Below are positions 6,535-15,309 of a stretch of DNA of 31,166 bases, in pieces. The notes under the pieces are model-generated. The model worked only from the letters and a program-made list of their open reading frames with translations. It was not told the DNA's origin and did not search any database. The position numbers and the translations under genes were made by a program. Origin of the DNA: Lachnospiraceae bacterium UBA3814 (GTDB lineage: Bacteria; Bacillota; Clostridia; Lachnospirales; Lachnospiraceae); contig DFEA01000087.1 in assembly GCA_002368575.1 (NCBI GenBank), positions 1 through 31,166 of the forward strand. Direction: 5' to 3'. How positions within the stretch are numbered: position 1 is the first letter of the stretch; every line of letters starts with the position of its first letter.

Positions 6535-9500
6535 ATGGGAGAAGGTGCGGTTTTGTCAGATGTCGTAGATAGACTGATAAACGGGTTTTTCGAGTATGAG
6601 AGCGAAAAGCTTATTTTTTCGGTGAACAAAATCGAAGCATCCATAGTTCCTCCCGAGTCCTTTGATGGAAGCTTCCTGGTCAATTCCAGGGGCGGAAGCA
6701 GGGTGAAGGGGAAGGTATACAGCTCCTGTATGCGGATCTCGGGGCTTACTGAGGAGTTTGACGGGCAGGAATTTGAGATAAAGTACAGCTTTGATTCTGC
6801 CGGGCTGGAGCCCGGGGCCGTAGTAAAGGGCGATATCCAGGTGATCTCGGAGGCGGGGGAGTATTTCATTCCCTTTTCCTTCACCGCGGTAAGGAACGGC
6901 GGAAGCAGCGGGGACGAAAGGGTAAAGAACCTGTTCCACTTTTCAAATCTTGCGCAGACCGACTGGAGCAAGGCGGTAAAGACCTTCTATTCATCGGACT
7001 TTCCCGCGTTATTTGATGGGAATGACAGAGTACACTACGATAAATACAGGGGACTGTCCACCGACTTCATGAACGAGGAGAACGTGGACCGCTTCCTTGT
7101 CGCCATCAAAAAGAAGCAGCCTGTCGAGTTTAAGACAGACAGCGATCATTATGAGTTCTTAAATATCACCTCGGATCTCAAATGTGCCCTTTCCGTCAAA
7201 AAGACCACCTGGGGGCACATCGACCTGTTTGCGAAGGCTGACTGCAGCTTCATTGAGCTTCAGAAAAACAGGATCACTGCGGATGATTTCCTCGGAAATC
7301 TTTATAATATGGAATTCCTTATCAGGGAGGAGGCCCTGCATGAGGGAAGGAATTACGGAAGGATAAGCCTTTCCGCGGAGGGTGAGGACAGGCTCGTGCT
7401 CACCGTTACGGCAAGAAGACGTACCGGCAGGGATCTGTCAAAGGCAAAAAACCGTGAGCTTAAGATCCTGACGGCAAAGCTTATGAAGCAGTATATTGCC
7501 TTCAGGATGAAGCAGATAAACAAGGCGGTCTGGATAAAGGAATCTCTTTCCATAGTGGAAAGGATGAACGCGCTTGACGACAGAAGCCCGGTGTCGAGGC
7601 TTTATCAGGCACAGCTCCTTCTTATGGACAAGAGAGGAAATGAAGCAAGGTGGATACTAGAGCACGTTGAGCGGGAAATGAGGATAAAGCAAAAGGGTGA
7701 GGAGCTTTACAGCTATTTCCTGTACCTTGCCGCGCTCTTCAGCCGGGAGGAGGAGTACATAGACCGGATGACTGCCGAGATCCGCGAAATGTACGAAAAG
7801 ACCGGGAGCTTCAGGATACTGTGGATACTTCTGTATATGGATACGGACTTTGCGAGAAATGCCGCAAAAAAGCTTTCGGCCATAAGGGAGCAGTATAAAA
7901 AGGGCTGCCACAGCCCGTTACTGTATATAGAGGCGTATAACTGCTTTGCGTCAAATCCCTCCCTCCTTACGGAGATAACGGAATTTGAGCTTTCGGTGCT
8001 GTATTTTGCGGTCAGAAATAACAAGCTTGACAACGAACTGCTCGCAAGGCTCCTTATGCTTTCGGAAAAGCTTAAATTTGCGCCGGATCTTCTGATAGAT
8101 ATTTTAAACCTTGCCTATAAATTAAATGAGGACGACGAGATCGTAAGGGTATTGTGCTCACTCCTCATAAAGGAAAACGTTACGGATGAGTATTATTTTG
8201 AGTGGTATCAGAGGGGCGTGGGAAAGGATCTGAAGATCACCAGGCTGTATGAATACTATATGTATTCCATACCACTTGACCACAGGATAGTTATTCCGAA
8301 GGAGATCATATTCTACTTTAATCTCGGGGATGATCTGAGCTATGAAAGAAAGGCCTTCCTCTACGCCAACCTTATCAGGCACAGGTCGCGGCAGATGGAG
8401 ATATACGAAGCTTCCCTTGATGCGATAAGGCTGTTTGCGCAGGAGCAGATCGAGGAGGAGCATATCGACCCAAACCTTGCCTATATCTATAAGCATGTGC
8501 TTGTGGTCAGGATGATCACCCCGAATCTTTCGGCTCATTTTATAAGAGTGCTGTTTGCTTATGAGCTCGCGGTGAGCGCCGATGCGGTAAATGCCGTGGT
8601 GATACAGGAGGAGCTTAAGGGCGAGAAAAAATATCCGGTGTCAATGGGCTATGCCTATCCGGTCATCTTTTCTCACAATTATACTGTTTTTACGGAGGAC
8701 GCAAAGGGCAGGAGAACCCTGGTGGATACTCATAAGCTTCACAGGCTTATGGACGACGCGCTCTATCTTGAGGCGATCCGCGATTATGTGAGCGAAAACT
8801 CCGGCTTCATCCTCTATGTATGCACCGTAAGGAACCGTTATGTATATGTTGACAGGGATAATGTGGAATACTGCAGGCTCCTGGTGGAATCGGAGGATGT
8901 GATCGAGTCCTACAAGTCGGACATCAGAGTGGGGCTCATGAGATATTATTACGATAATAATGAGATGACGACCCTGGACGAGTACCTGCTCGGTATCGAC
9001 ACAAAGAAGCTGAGGGCGAAGGACCGTACAGAGTATACGGATTATCTTGTAAGACGGGGAATGTATGAGAAGGCCTATGAGACCGTAACAAAGTACGGGG
9101 CTGAGGAGCTTCCGGCCAAGATCTGCGTAAGGATCTGCTCACAGATGATCGCGGTTAACGACGAGCCTGACGGGATGCTGGTGAAGCTGGCCTGGTACGC
9201 GTTTGATAACGGAAAATATGACCTTCTTACCCTAAGATACCTTGCGGATAATTATAAGGGGCTCACAAGGGAGCTGCGCAATCTGTGGAGAGCAGCCAGA
9301 CGCTTTGAGCTTGACAGCTTTTCCCTTTCGGAGGAGCTGCTGGTGCAGATGATGTATACAAAGACTGCGATCCCTGACAGGAATGAGATCTTTGAGGTAT
9401 ACATAAGTGAGGGCTTCGGCAGCAGGGTGGAGCTTGCGTACCTTTCCTGGCAGGCCTATGAATATTTTGCCAGGGAAAGGCTTGCGTCAGAGCTGGTGTT

Positions 9501-10104
9501 TGATGAGATAATAAAGAACCATCAGCAGGGAGAAGCCCTTAATGATGCCTGCAAGCTGGCATTGCTTAAGCATTTCGCGGAGGATGAGGTGAGCATGACT
9601 CCGAGGCTCAGTGAGATGCTTATGTCCTTTCTGATCGAATTCCTCCACAGGAATATTTATTACAATTTTTTCAGGGAATATAAGGACATTATGCCTGAGC
9701 TCTCTTCCTATGAGGATAAATATGTCATCGAGTACCGGACCAATCCTGCCAACAGGGTCGTCCTTCACTATCTTCTCGAGGACAGCGAAAGCATGAACGA
9801 GGTATATCTTTCGGAGGAGATGAGGTGCCTGTTCGGAGGGGTCTTTTCCAGGGAATTCATCCTTTTCTTCGGTGAGAAGCTTCAATACTACATTACTGAG
9901 GAGGACGGCAATGAGGAGAAGCTTACCCTGAGCGAATCGGCGGGTGTCTCTGAGCAGATATCGGGAGATGACACCTCAAGATATCACATACTGAACGATA
10001 TGGGAGTCGCAAAGAGCTTAAAGGACGAAAGCACGCTGCTTGAGCTTATGAAGGAGTATTCCCGCAGGGATTATTTTACGGAGAAGGCCTTCAGTATTCT
10101 GTAG
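6535..10104 (+). CDS. Giant alpha-solenoid protein, DUF5717-like, function unknown
   Basis: A protein of about 1189 residues with no recognised enzyme motif. Residues about 20-125 look like a beta-sandwich (alternating hydrophobic strands, Gly/Asn turns), followed by a short helical link (HFSNLAQTDWSKAV) and a second beta-rich segment around 190-305. From about 310 to the end the protein is almost entirely helical, with repeated 30-40-residue helix pairs rich in Leu, Tyr and Glu/Lys, like TPR/SEL1-type solenoids. No signal peptide or membrane segment is seen. I recall this architecture as DUF5717, common in Lachnospiraceae and paired with the next gene. ATG 6535 is preferred over TTG 6523 because GGGGAAAC precedes it. 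It is probably a cytoplasmic scaffold; the role is unproven. Confidence 0.8.
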   Translation: MGEGAVLSDVVDRLINGFFEYESEKLIFSVNKIEASIVPPESFDGSFLVNSRGGSRVKGKVYSSCMRISGLTEEFDGQEFEIKYSFDSAGLEPGAVVKGDIQVISEAGEYFIPFSFTAVRNGGSSGDERVKNLFHFSNLAQTDWSKAVKTFYSSDFPALFDGNDRVHYDKYRGLSTDFMNEENVDRFLVAIKKKQPVEFKTDSDHYEFLNITSDLKCALSVKKTTWGHIDLFAKADCSFIELQKNRITADDFLGNLYNMEFLIREEALHEGRNYGRISLSAEGEDRLVLTVTARRRTGRDLSKAKNRELKILTAKLMKQYIAFRMKQINKAVWIKESLSIVERMNALDDRSPVSRLYQAQLLLMDKRGNEARWILEHVEREMRIKQKGEELYSYFLYLAALFSREEEYIDRMTAEIREMYEKTGSFRILWILLYMDTDFARNAAKKLSAIREQYKKGCHSPLLYIEAYNCFASNPSLLTEITEFELSVLYFAVRNNKLDNELLARLLMLSEKLKFAPDLLIDILNLAYKLNEDDEIVRVLCSLLIKENVTDEYYFEWYQRGVGKDLKITRLYEYYMYSIPLDHRIVIPKEIIFYFNLGDDLSYERKAFLYANLIRHRSRQMEIYEASLDAIRLFAQEQIEEEHIDPNLAYIYKHVLVVRMITPNLSAHFIRVLFAYELAVSADAVNAVVIQEELKGEKKYPVSMGYAYPVIFSHNYTVFTEDAKGRRTLVDTHKLHRLMDDALYLEAIRDYVSENSGFILYVCTVRNRYVYVDRDNVEYCRLLVESEDVIESYKSDIRVGLMRYYYDNNEMTTLDEYLLGIDTKKLRAKDRTEYTDYLVRRGMYEKAYETVTKYGAEELPAKICVRICSQMIAVNDEPDGMLVKLAWYAFDNGKYDLLTLRYLADNYKGLTRELRNLWRAARRFELDSFSLSEELLVQMMYTKTAIPDRNEIFEVYISEGFGSRVELAYLSWQAYEYFARERLASELVFDEIIKNHQQGEALNDACKLALLKHFAEDEVSMTPRLSEMLMSFLIEFLHRNIYYNFFREYKDIMPELSSYEDKYVIEYRTNPANRVVLHYLLEDSESMNEVYLSEEMRCLFGGVFSREFILFFGEKLQYYITEEDGNEEKLTLSESAGVSEQISGDDTSRYHILNDMGVAKSLKDESTLLELMKEYSRRDYFTEKAFSIL

Positions 10105-10131
10105 ATCGAAACGGCTGAGTGAGGAAATATA

Positions 10132-11415
10132 ATGAACGAGGTTTTATACGTTATCGGGTTTGACTTAAACGATTCGGTCTCCCAGATAAGCTATGTTGAA
10201 CTGAATGAGGACACCCCAAGGACCCTCGCCGAGGAGGGCTCCGAAAAGAAGCTGGGGATACCTACCGTGCTTTGCAAGAGAAACGGAGTCGCACAGTGGT
10301 TTTACGGCACTGAGGCCCTGAATACCGCGGAAAGAGGAGACGGGGTCCTTGCCTCCAAGCTCCTCGGGGTCGCAAGGGCGGGAGGAAAGTATGAGATAGA
10401 GGGGGAGGCCTATGACGCGGCTGAGCTTTTAGTGCTTTTTGTAAGAAGGACCCTTACCCAGCTTTCCGGGATCACCTCTCCCGATCAGGTGGCGTCCCTT
10501 GTGTTCTGTGTGGATGCCCTGGATAAGAAGACTCTGGAGCTCTTAAACAGGATAATCGAGGCGGTCCCCATAGACAATGAAAAGATCTGCTTTCAGACCT
10601 ATGCCGAAAGCTGCTATTATTACATGATCCATCAGCCCGAGAGCCTGTGGGAGAGGGAGGTCACGATATTTGACTACAGCGTGACGGGGCTGCACGGCTT
10701 TCAGTTCCGCATCAACAGGAAGACCACGCCGAACACGGGCTTTGTGGATGAATTCGATATGGAAGGGATAAGGATGCCGGACTTTATGGTAGGGGAGAAT
10801 CCCTCCAGGGAAAAGTACGAGGAGCTTGATGAGGAAATACTGGTAAAGGTCCATGAGTACTTCAACGGCAAGTCCATCGGGACGGTATACCTTCTGGGGG
10901 ACGGCTTTGAACCGGGCTGGTGTACGAAGACCATCCGGTATATGTGCATGGGAAGAAGGGTGTTTCAGGGTAAGAACCTGTATTCCAAGGGCGCCTGCTT
11001 TTTTGCCAGGGATAAGCTGGTACCCTCAAAATATACGGAAAGCTATGTGTTCCTCGGCAGAAACAAGCTGAAGTTCAATCTGGGGATATATCTCAGATAT
11101 ATGGGGCAGGAGGAGTACGTGGCCATTGCGGACGGAGGAGAGAACTGGTTTGACTGTGATACTACCATAGACATGCTTTTAGACGGTACCGGACAGATAG
11201 TCCTTCTGATAACTCCTCTCGACGGCAAGGATCCCGCAAAGCTTGTGATAGAGCTTGAGGGACTTCCGGAAAGGCCCAGGAAGGCTTCAAGGATAAGGCT
11301 TAAGATCAAATTCAATTCGGAAACGTCGCTTACGGCGACAGCTATAGATATGGGCTTTGGAGAGATATTCCCCTCCAGCGGACTTACCTGGGAAAAGAGC
11401 CTTAAGATAGGGTAA
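10132..11415 (+). CDS. Divergent Hsp70/actin-fold protein (DUF5716-like)
   Basis: A 427-residue relative of DnaK. The N-terminus GFDLNDS (9-15) matches the phosphate-1 loop GIDLGTT; AESCYYYMIH (158-167) matches the EPTAAALAY connect segment; IFDYSVTG (179-186) matches phosphate-2 DLGGGTFD; VYLLGDGFEPGW (252-263) matches the adenosine motif; NLYSKGACFFAR matches the AVAxGAA helix. Residues 371-416 (LEGLPERPRK, then LTATAIDMGFGEIF) match the DnaK substrate-binding-beta segment LTGIPPAPRG…VSAxDKGTGK. The acidic residues at the Asp10, Glu171 and Asp194/201 positions are kept, but the glycine/threonine phosphate loops are degraded, so nucleotide hydrolysis is doubtful. It lacks the alpha-helical lid. 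Its Shine-Dalgarno GAGGAAAT precedes the ATG. It lies 27 bases after the solenoid gene. Confidence 0.78.
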   Translation: MNEVLYVIGFDLNDSVSQISYVELNEDTPRTLAEEGSEKKLGIPTVLCKRNGVAQWFYGTEALNTAERGDGVLASKLLGVARAGGKYEIEGEAYDAAELLVLFVRRTLTQLSGITSPDQVASLVFCVDALDKKTLELLNRIIEAVPIDNEKICFQTYAESCYYYMIHQPESLWEREVTIFDYSVTGLHGFQFRINRKTTPNTGFVDEFDMEGIRMPDFMVGENPSREKYEELDEEILVKVHEYFNGKSIGTVYLLGDGFEPGWCTKTIRYMCMGRRVFQGKNLYSKGACFFARDKLVPSKYTESYVFLGRNKLKFNLGIYLRYMGQEEYVAIADGGENWFDCDTTIDMLLDGTGQIVLLITPLDGKDPAKLVIELEGLPERPRKASRIRLKIKFNSETSLTATAIDMGFGEIFPSSGLTWEKSLKIG

Positions 11416-11417
11416 CT

Positions 11418-12254
11418 ATGACTGATCTGATCCTGTGCCACAGCGCACTTGCCACAAATCCATATTTTTTTGTCGCGATGGGAGTGAACATCTATTCCAT
11501 AGAGGAGCTGTGCTTCCTGCTGAAGGAGAATGCCTTTATCCTGGATGATGATGTGCTGGACCCGGGACTCTGCGATTTCCTGATCGACGAGGCGTCAATG
11601 CCGAGGCTTGGAAACAAGCTTAAGGGAATGCTCTCGAAGGGCTGCAGCGTGGGTGAGTTCATAATGACTATCCTTGAGGATTCTGCCTATCTCGACGATG
11701 AGGAGCTGTCTGGGGTCAGGCAGACACTCGTGGACAGTGCGGGTCTTGACCGGAGCCGCAAGCATAAAAAACGCGGGGATAATATGCTCAGGAACAGAAA
11801 ATACGCGCTTGCCCTTGACGAATACAGATATATCCTGGATTCAATGGACAGGGATTATGACAAGGCTCTTTATGCGGCGGTGCTTCATAATATGGGAACC
11901 GCCTATGCCAGGATGTTTCTGCTTAAGGAGGCGTCGGAATGCTTCTATGAGGCATATGAGCTTTCCGGGGAAAAGGAGAGCATCCTGCAGTTTCTGCTTT
12001 CCTCAAAGGCTTATATGGAGCCTGAAAAATATAATAAGCTGGTGAAGCGATACGGCTTCAACACTGAGCTCAGGGAGGAAACGGAGAGGAGGTTTTCGGA
12101 GTATTATTCCCTGCCTGCGGCTTCAAAGCAGGGGAAGCTTATGGAGGAGCTTGATAAGCTTAAGGACGCGGGAAAGGTCGCGGATTATTACAGGGCCCTT
12201 AATGGGATGCTTTACGACTGGAAGCAGGATTACAGGCGCACGATGGGCGTATAG
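11418..12254 (+). CDS. TPR-containing protein of unknown function
   Basis: A 278-residue, mostly helical protein. Residues 1-110 form a domain I do not recognise, with an N-terminal stretch ILCHSALATNPYFFVAMG followed by IYSIEELCFLLKEN. Two tetratricopeptide repeats are readable: about 117-142 (RGDNMLRNRKYALALDEYRY) and 153-186 (AVLHNMGTAYARMF, then EASECFYEAYEL), the second being close to the TPR consensus. The C-terminus is charged and helical. There is no signal peptide. The ATG lies two bases after the stop of the Hsp70-like gene, with AGGG five bases upstream, so translation is likely coupled. TPR proteins often act as Hsp70 partners, which fits the neighbour; that link is inference. Confidence 0.75.
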   Translation: MTDLILCHSALATNPYFFVAMGVNIYSIEELCFLLKENAFILDDDVLDPGLCDFLIDEASMPRLGNKLKGMLSKGCSVGEFIMTILEDSAYLDDEELSGVRQTLVDSAGLDRSRKHKKRGDNMLRNRKYALALDEYRYILDSMDRDYDKALYAAVLHNMGTAYARMFLLKEASECFYEAYELSGEKESILQFLLSSKAYMEPEKYNKLVKRYGFNTELREETERRFSEYYSLPAASKQGKLMEELDKLKDAGKVADYYRALNGMLYDWKQDYRRTMGV

Positions 12255-12268
12255 GACGCATGTGAAAA

Positions 12269-13489
12269 ATGAAGCTGTTTGACTGGATAAAAAAGACCAT
12301 AGGCCTTGAGGAAGAGGAGGATGACGATTTTTTCCTGAGCGGCCTTAAATTCGGAGAGGAATCGGAAACGATCACCGATGTTCTGAACTCCTCAACCATG
12401 AAGAGGGAGAATCTGAATGTCTCCGACTATAAGGAGAGGGAACGCTTCGTAAGGGATCACTGCGAGCAGATGACCCAGTCCTCAAAGGATGTCGAGGAGC
12501 AGAAGGCCGAATATCAGATAGTCATGGAGCACCTTTCGGATATCGAGACCATTTCCGCCCTGAGCGCCCGTGAGCTTAAAAGCCTCAGGAGCAAGGCGGG
12601 GAGGATCCTTTATATCGAGGAATCCGAGAAGAACTACAAACGGCCCGTAAGCAAGATCTCAGAGACTCAGTACCGTGAGATGGCAAGGTTAGAGCGTGAC
12701 AAGACAATGCCCGGAGCCCTTAAGAAGCTTACGGACAGTGAAGAGCGCCAGATGAAGATAAAGCGGGATCTCAACCTCCTTGAGGGTGAAAAGGGGGCGC
12801 TGGCCTATCAGAGGAGAAAGGAGCACAACAGAGCCGTCAATTCGAAAACCTTCTTCGTGCTGCTGCTCTCTATCTGTCTTCTGGTCATAGCCATGCTGCT
12901 TTTCATGCGAAGCACCTTCAGAATGGACGTCAGGATGGGCGTATCCGCCGTGACCGGCATACTGGCTCTGGGGCTTACCGCGGTCTTTGTAAGCTACACC
13001 GGGGCGCAGACTGAGCAGGTGCGCATCGAAAAAAAGCTTAAAAGGGCTGTGGTGCTTCAGAACAAGACCAAGCTGAAATATGTAAATGCCACAAATCTTC
13101 TTGATTTCTATTATTCAAAATATAATGTCAACAGCTCCTATGAGCTTCGATATATGTGGGAGAAATATCTTGAGGAGAAAAGGGCCAGGAACCATTCCGA
13201 GGAGATAGCAAAGCAGCTTGACGAGGCAAGACACGAGCTGCTTTCAGCTCTCAGGGCGCAGCATATAAAGGACCCCTCGGTCTTTGCCTTTGAGCCCGGT
13301 ATCCTTACCGGGGACGATGAAATGACGGAGCTGCGCCACAGCCTTATCATACAGCGCCAGAGGCTCAAAAAGGGCATGGATTTCAACAATTACAATCTTG
13401 AACAGTCCAAACGGGAGATCGAACAGCTTGTAAAGGATTATCCCCAGTATGCGAGGGAGATACTGGCTATAGTCAGCCAGTATGAGTAG
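12269..13489 (+). CDS. Two-TM coiled-coil membrane protein, function unknown
   Basis: A 406-residue protein beginning MKLFDWIKKTIGLEEEEDDDFF. A long charged, heptad-like helical region (about 55-190) precedes two membrane helices at 194-213 (TFFVLLLSICLLVIAMLLFM) and 223-244, joined by a short Arg-rich loop. A second coiled-coil-like region runs from about 250 to the end. Both long arms should face the same side, most likely the cytoplasm, since the flanks of the hairpin are rich in Lys/Arg. This would make it a membrane anchor for the soluble partners encoded just upstream. It is the last gene of the block: 14 bases after the TPR gene, and followed by a new promoter. The Shine-Dalgarno is weak. 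Confidence 0.75.
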   Translation: MKLFDWIKKTIGLEEEEDDDFFLSGLKFGEESETITDVLNSSTMKRENLNVSDYKERERFVRDHCEQMTQSSKDVEEQKAEYQIVMEHLSDIETISALSARELKSLRSKAGRILYIEESEKNYKRPVSKISETQYREMARLERDKTMPGALKKLTDSEERQMKIKRDLNLLEGEKGALAYQRRKEHNRAVNSKTFFVLLLSICLLVIAMLLFMRSTFRMDVRMGVSAVTGILALGLTAVFVSYTGAQTEQVRIEKKLKRAVVLQNKTKLKYVNATNLLDFYYSKYNVNSSYELRYMWEKYLEEKRARNHSEEIAKQLDEARHELLSALRAQHIKDPSVFAFEPGILTGDDEMTELRHSLIIQRQRLKKGMDFNNYNLEQSKREIEQLVKDYPQYAREILAIVSQYE

Positions 13490-13506
13490 TTTGCGGGCTT
13501 TAAAGC

Positions 13507-13535
13507 TTGATTTATCGCTGCAAACGTGCTAGTAT
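13507..13535 (+). promoter_or_regulatory. Sigma-A promoter for the amino acid ABC importer
   Basis: TTGATT (13507-13512), a 17-base spacer and TAGTAT (13530-13535), with TGC just before the -10 box as an extended -10 element. Transcription would begin near 13542, about 63 bases before the lipoprotein gene. No terminator is visible between this promoter and the preceding membrane-protein gene. Confidence 0.6.
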
Positions 13536-13604
13536 AGCGTTTGTTATGTTTTATTGTGATAAAGTGGTAAAGTGTTGCATGGATTGTATTTCAGGAGAGA
13601 GATT

Positions 13605-14453
13605 ATGAAAAAAAGAATATTATGTGTACTTGGCGCTGTCCTTCTGTCTGCTTCGTTTACCGGCTGTGTGATGGCACCGGCTCCTTCGGCACCGGCGCAG
13701 CCCTCTGATGGCGCAGAGGCTTCGGCAGAGCTTCCGGAAAGCGCAAACGACGGGGTATTTACGGTCGGCTTTGACGCAAGCTTTCCGCCCTACGGGTATC
13801 AGGACGAGAACGGTGATTACGTGGGCTTTGATCTTGACCTTGCGGCCGAGGTCTGCAACAGACGCGGCTGGGAGCTTAAGCTTCAGCCTGTGGACTGGGA
13901 TTCCAAGGATATGGAGCTGTCCTCGGGGACCATTGACTGTATCTGGAACGGCTTTACCATGAGTGAGGACAGGCTGGATAAATATGAATGGACCGAGCCC
14001 TATGTGGATAACAGCCAGGTGTTCGTTGTGGAAAAGGATTCAGGCATCTCCGTAAAGTCGGATCTTGCGGGAAAGATAGTTACGGTCCAGACCGATTCCT
14101 CGGCTCTGGAGGCTCTTCAGTCGGAGGATTCGAAGGAGCTTACCGATTCCTTTGCGGAGCTTGTGATCGTGCCTGATTACAATACCGCCTTTTTAAATCT
14201 TGAATCCGGCGCGGTAGACGCTGTTGCCATGGATATCGGAGTTGCCGAGTACCAGATAAGCTCAAGGGGAGACAGCTACATGATCCTTGACGATGAGCTC
14301 ATATCCGAGCAGTACGGTGTGGGCTTCCTTAAGGGAAATACAGAGCTGAGAGATCAGGTACAGGAGACCCTTAACGAGATGGCAGAGGATGGAGCCTTCA
14401 TGGAGATCGCTGAAAAATGGGAGCTTCAGGATACGGTCATATTAGGAAAATAA
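13605..14453 (+). CDS. Amino acid ABC transporter substrate-binding lipoprotein
   Basis: Captures a polar amino acid outside the cell and delivers it to the permease. The 282-residue product has a lipoprotein signal (MKKRILCVLGAVLLSASF) with the lipobox ending at Cys21 (FTGC), then a low-complexity Ala/Pro linker. The mature domain begins FTVGFDASFPPYGYQDENG, typical of the family-3 solute-binding fold (SBP_bac_3), and continues with VGFDLDLAAEVC, LSSGTIDCIWNGF and SGAVDAVAMDIGVAEY. ATG 13605 is chosen because GGAGAG precedes it and the signal peptide starts there; an upstream in-frame GTG (13572) has no support. The ligand (for example glutamine, arginine or cystine) cannot be told from sequence. 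Confidence 0.93.
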   Translation: MKKRILCVLGAVLLSASFTGCVMAPAPSAPAQPSDGAEASAELPESANDGVFTVGFDASFPPYGYQDENGDYVGFDLDLAAEVCNRRGWELKLQPVDWDSKDMELSSGTIDCIWNGFTMSEDRLDKYEWTEPYVDNSQVFVVEKDSGISVKSDLAGKIVTVQTDSSALEALQSEDSKELTDSFAELVIVPDYNTAFLNLESGAVDAVAMDIGVAEYQISSRGDSYMILDDELISEQYGVGFLKGNTELRDQVQETLNEMAEDGAFMEIAEKWELQDTVILGK

Positions 14454-14505
14454 ACGAAACAGCTTCTGGAGTTAATTACGGGTCACAGGAAATCGGGAGA
14501 ATGAT

Positions 14506-15180
14506 ATGAGTGTCGGGAAAATAGCAATACAGCTTTTAAACGGGTCGTTTACAAGTATAATGATCTTTTTTCTGACACTCCTTTTTTCTCTTCCCCTGGG
14601 GCTTATAGTAGCGCTTCTCAGGCTTTACGGGAATAAGCTCGTCAGCGGTCTTATAAAGCTCTATATCTCCGTGATGCGCGGAACTCCCCTTATGCTTCAG
14701 CTTATGGTGGTTTTTTTCGGCCCTTATTACCTTTTCGGGATCAAAATAAAGACCTCCTACAGGTTTGCTGCTGTGATAATCGGCTTCGTGCTCAATTATG
14801 CCGCGTATTTTGCCGAGATCTACAGGGGAGGGATAGAGGCCGTCCCCAAGGGGCAGTATGAGGCTGCGGAGGTCCTTGGCTACTCAAAGACACAGACCTT
14901 TATAAGGATAATCCTTCCTCAGGTCATAAAAACGGTGCTTCCCTCGATAACCAATGAGGTGATAACGCTTGTAAAGGATACCTCCCTCGCCTTCGTTATC
15001 GCGGTATCGGAAATGTTTACACAGGCAAAGGCCATAGCAGCGGCGCAGACCACCATGATGCCGTTTATCATAGCCGGAGTCTTCTATTATGTATTTAACT
15101 TTCTGGTGGCCTTTGTAATGGGACGGATCGAAAAAAAGATGGAATACGGCACCGCCCCTGCAGCTATGACGAGGAAATGA
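14506..15180 (+). CDS. Amino acid ABC transporter permease
   Basis: Membrane subunit of the importer. The 224-residue protein is hydrophobic throughout, with about five membrane helices (first near 15-38). The conserved EAA loop that contacts the ATPase reads YRGGIEAVPKGQYEAAEVLG at about residues 107-126, followed by RIILPQVIKTVLPS. SVMRGTPLMLQLMV is the other standard motif of the His/Glu/Gln/Arg permease family. It lies 52 bases after the lipoprotein gene, with GGGAGAA before the ATG. The stop codon's last base is the first base of the structured repeat that separates it from the ATPase gene. Confidence 0.94.
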   Translation: MSVGKIAIQLLNGSFTSIMIFFLTLLFSLPLGLIVALLRLYGNKLVSGLIKLYISVMRGTPLMLQLMVVFFGPYYLFGIKIKTSYRFAAVIIGFVLNYAAYFAEIYRGGIEAVPKGQYEAAEVLGYSKTQTFIRIILPQVIKTVLPSITNEVITLVKDTSLAFVIAVSEMFTQAKAIAAAQTTMMPFIIAGVFYYVFNFLVAFVMGRIEKKMEYGTAPAAMTRK

Positions 15181-15300
15181 TTGGTTCAGAAACTGAACCA
15201 ATCGGAACGAGGCATGGCTCGTTCCTAAGCGCACGAACCAATTCGATATTTGTTTTGCAAATATCGAATAAGCTTGTCGACAAATCGGCGCAGACTAGGT
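15180..15300 (+). repeat. Structured dispersed repeat, copy B (three hairpins plus tail)
   Basis: Three perfect stems in a row: ATTGGTTCAG/CTGAACCAAT (15180-15202, AAA loop), GGAACGAG/CTCGTTCC (15204-15225), and ATTCGATATTTG/CAAATATCGAAT (15241-15269). A conserved linker CCTAAGCGCACGAA lies between stems 2 and 3, and the tail CAAATCGGCGCAGA ends just before the ATPase ribosome binding site. It aligns over its whole length with 23236-23357. No T-run follows any stem, so this is not a standard terminator. It splits the importer operon between permease and ATPase. Confidence 0.8.
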
Positions 15301-15309
15301 GACAGGAAA

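Noticed and set aside
15180..15202. The perfect stem right after the permease stop as a transcription terminator.
   Set aside because: No T-run follows; the stem belongs to a longer repeat also found before rpoD, where termination would block an essential gene.
15250..15309. Upstream extension of the ABC ATPase from a TTG codon; likewise GTG starts at 4038 (ugd) and 13572 (lipoprotein), and 21349 for dnaG.
   Set aside because: Each extension runs through a repeat or a neighbouring gene and past a better placed ATG with a Shine-Dalgarno and family-conserved N-terminus.
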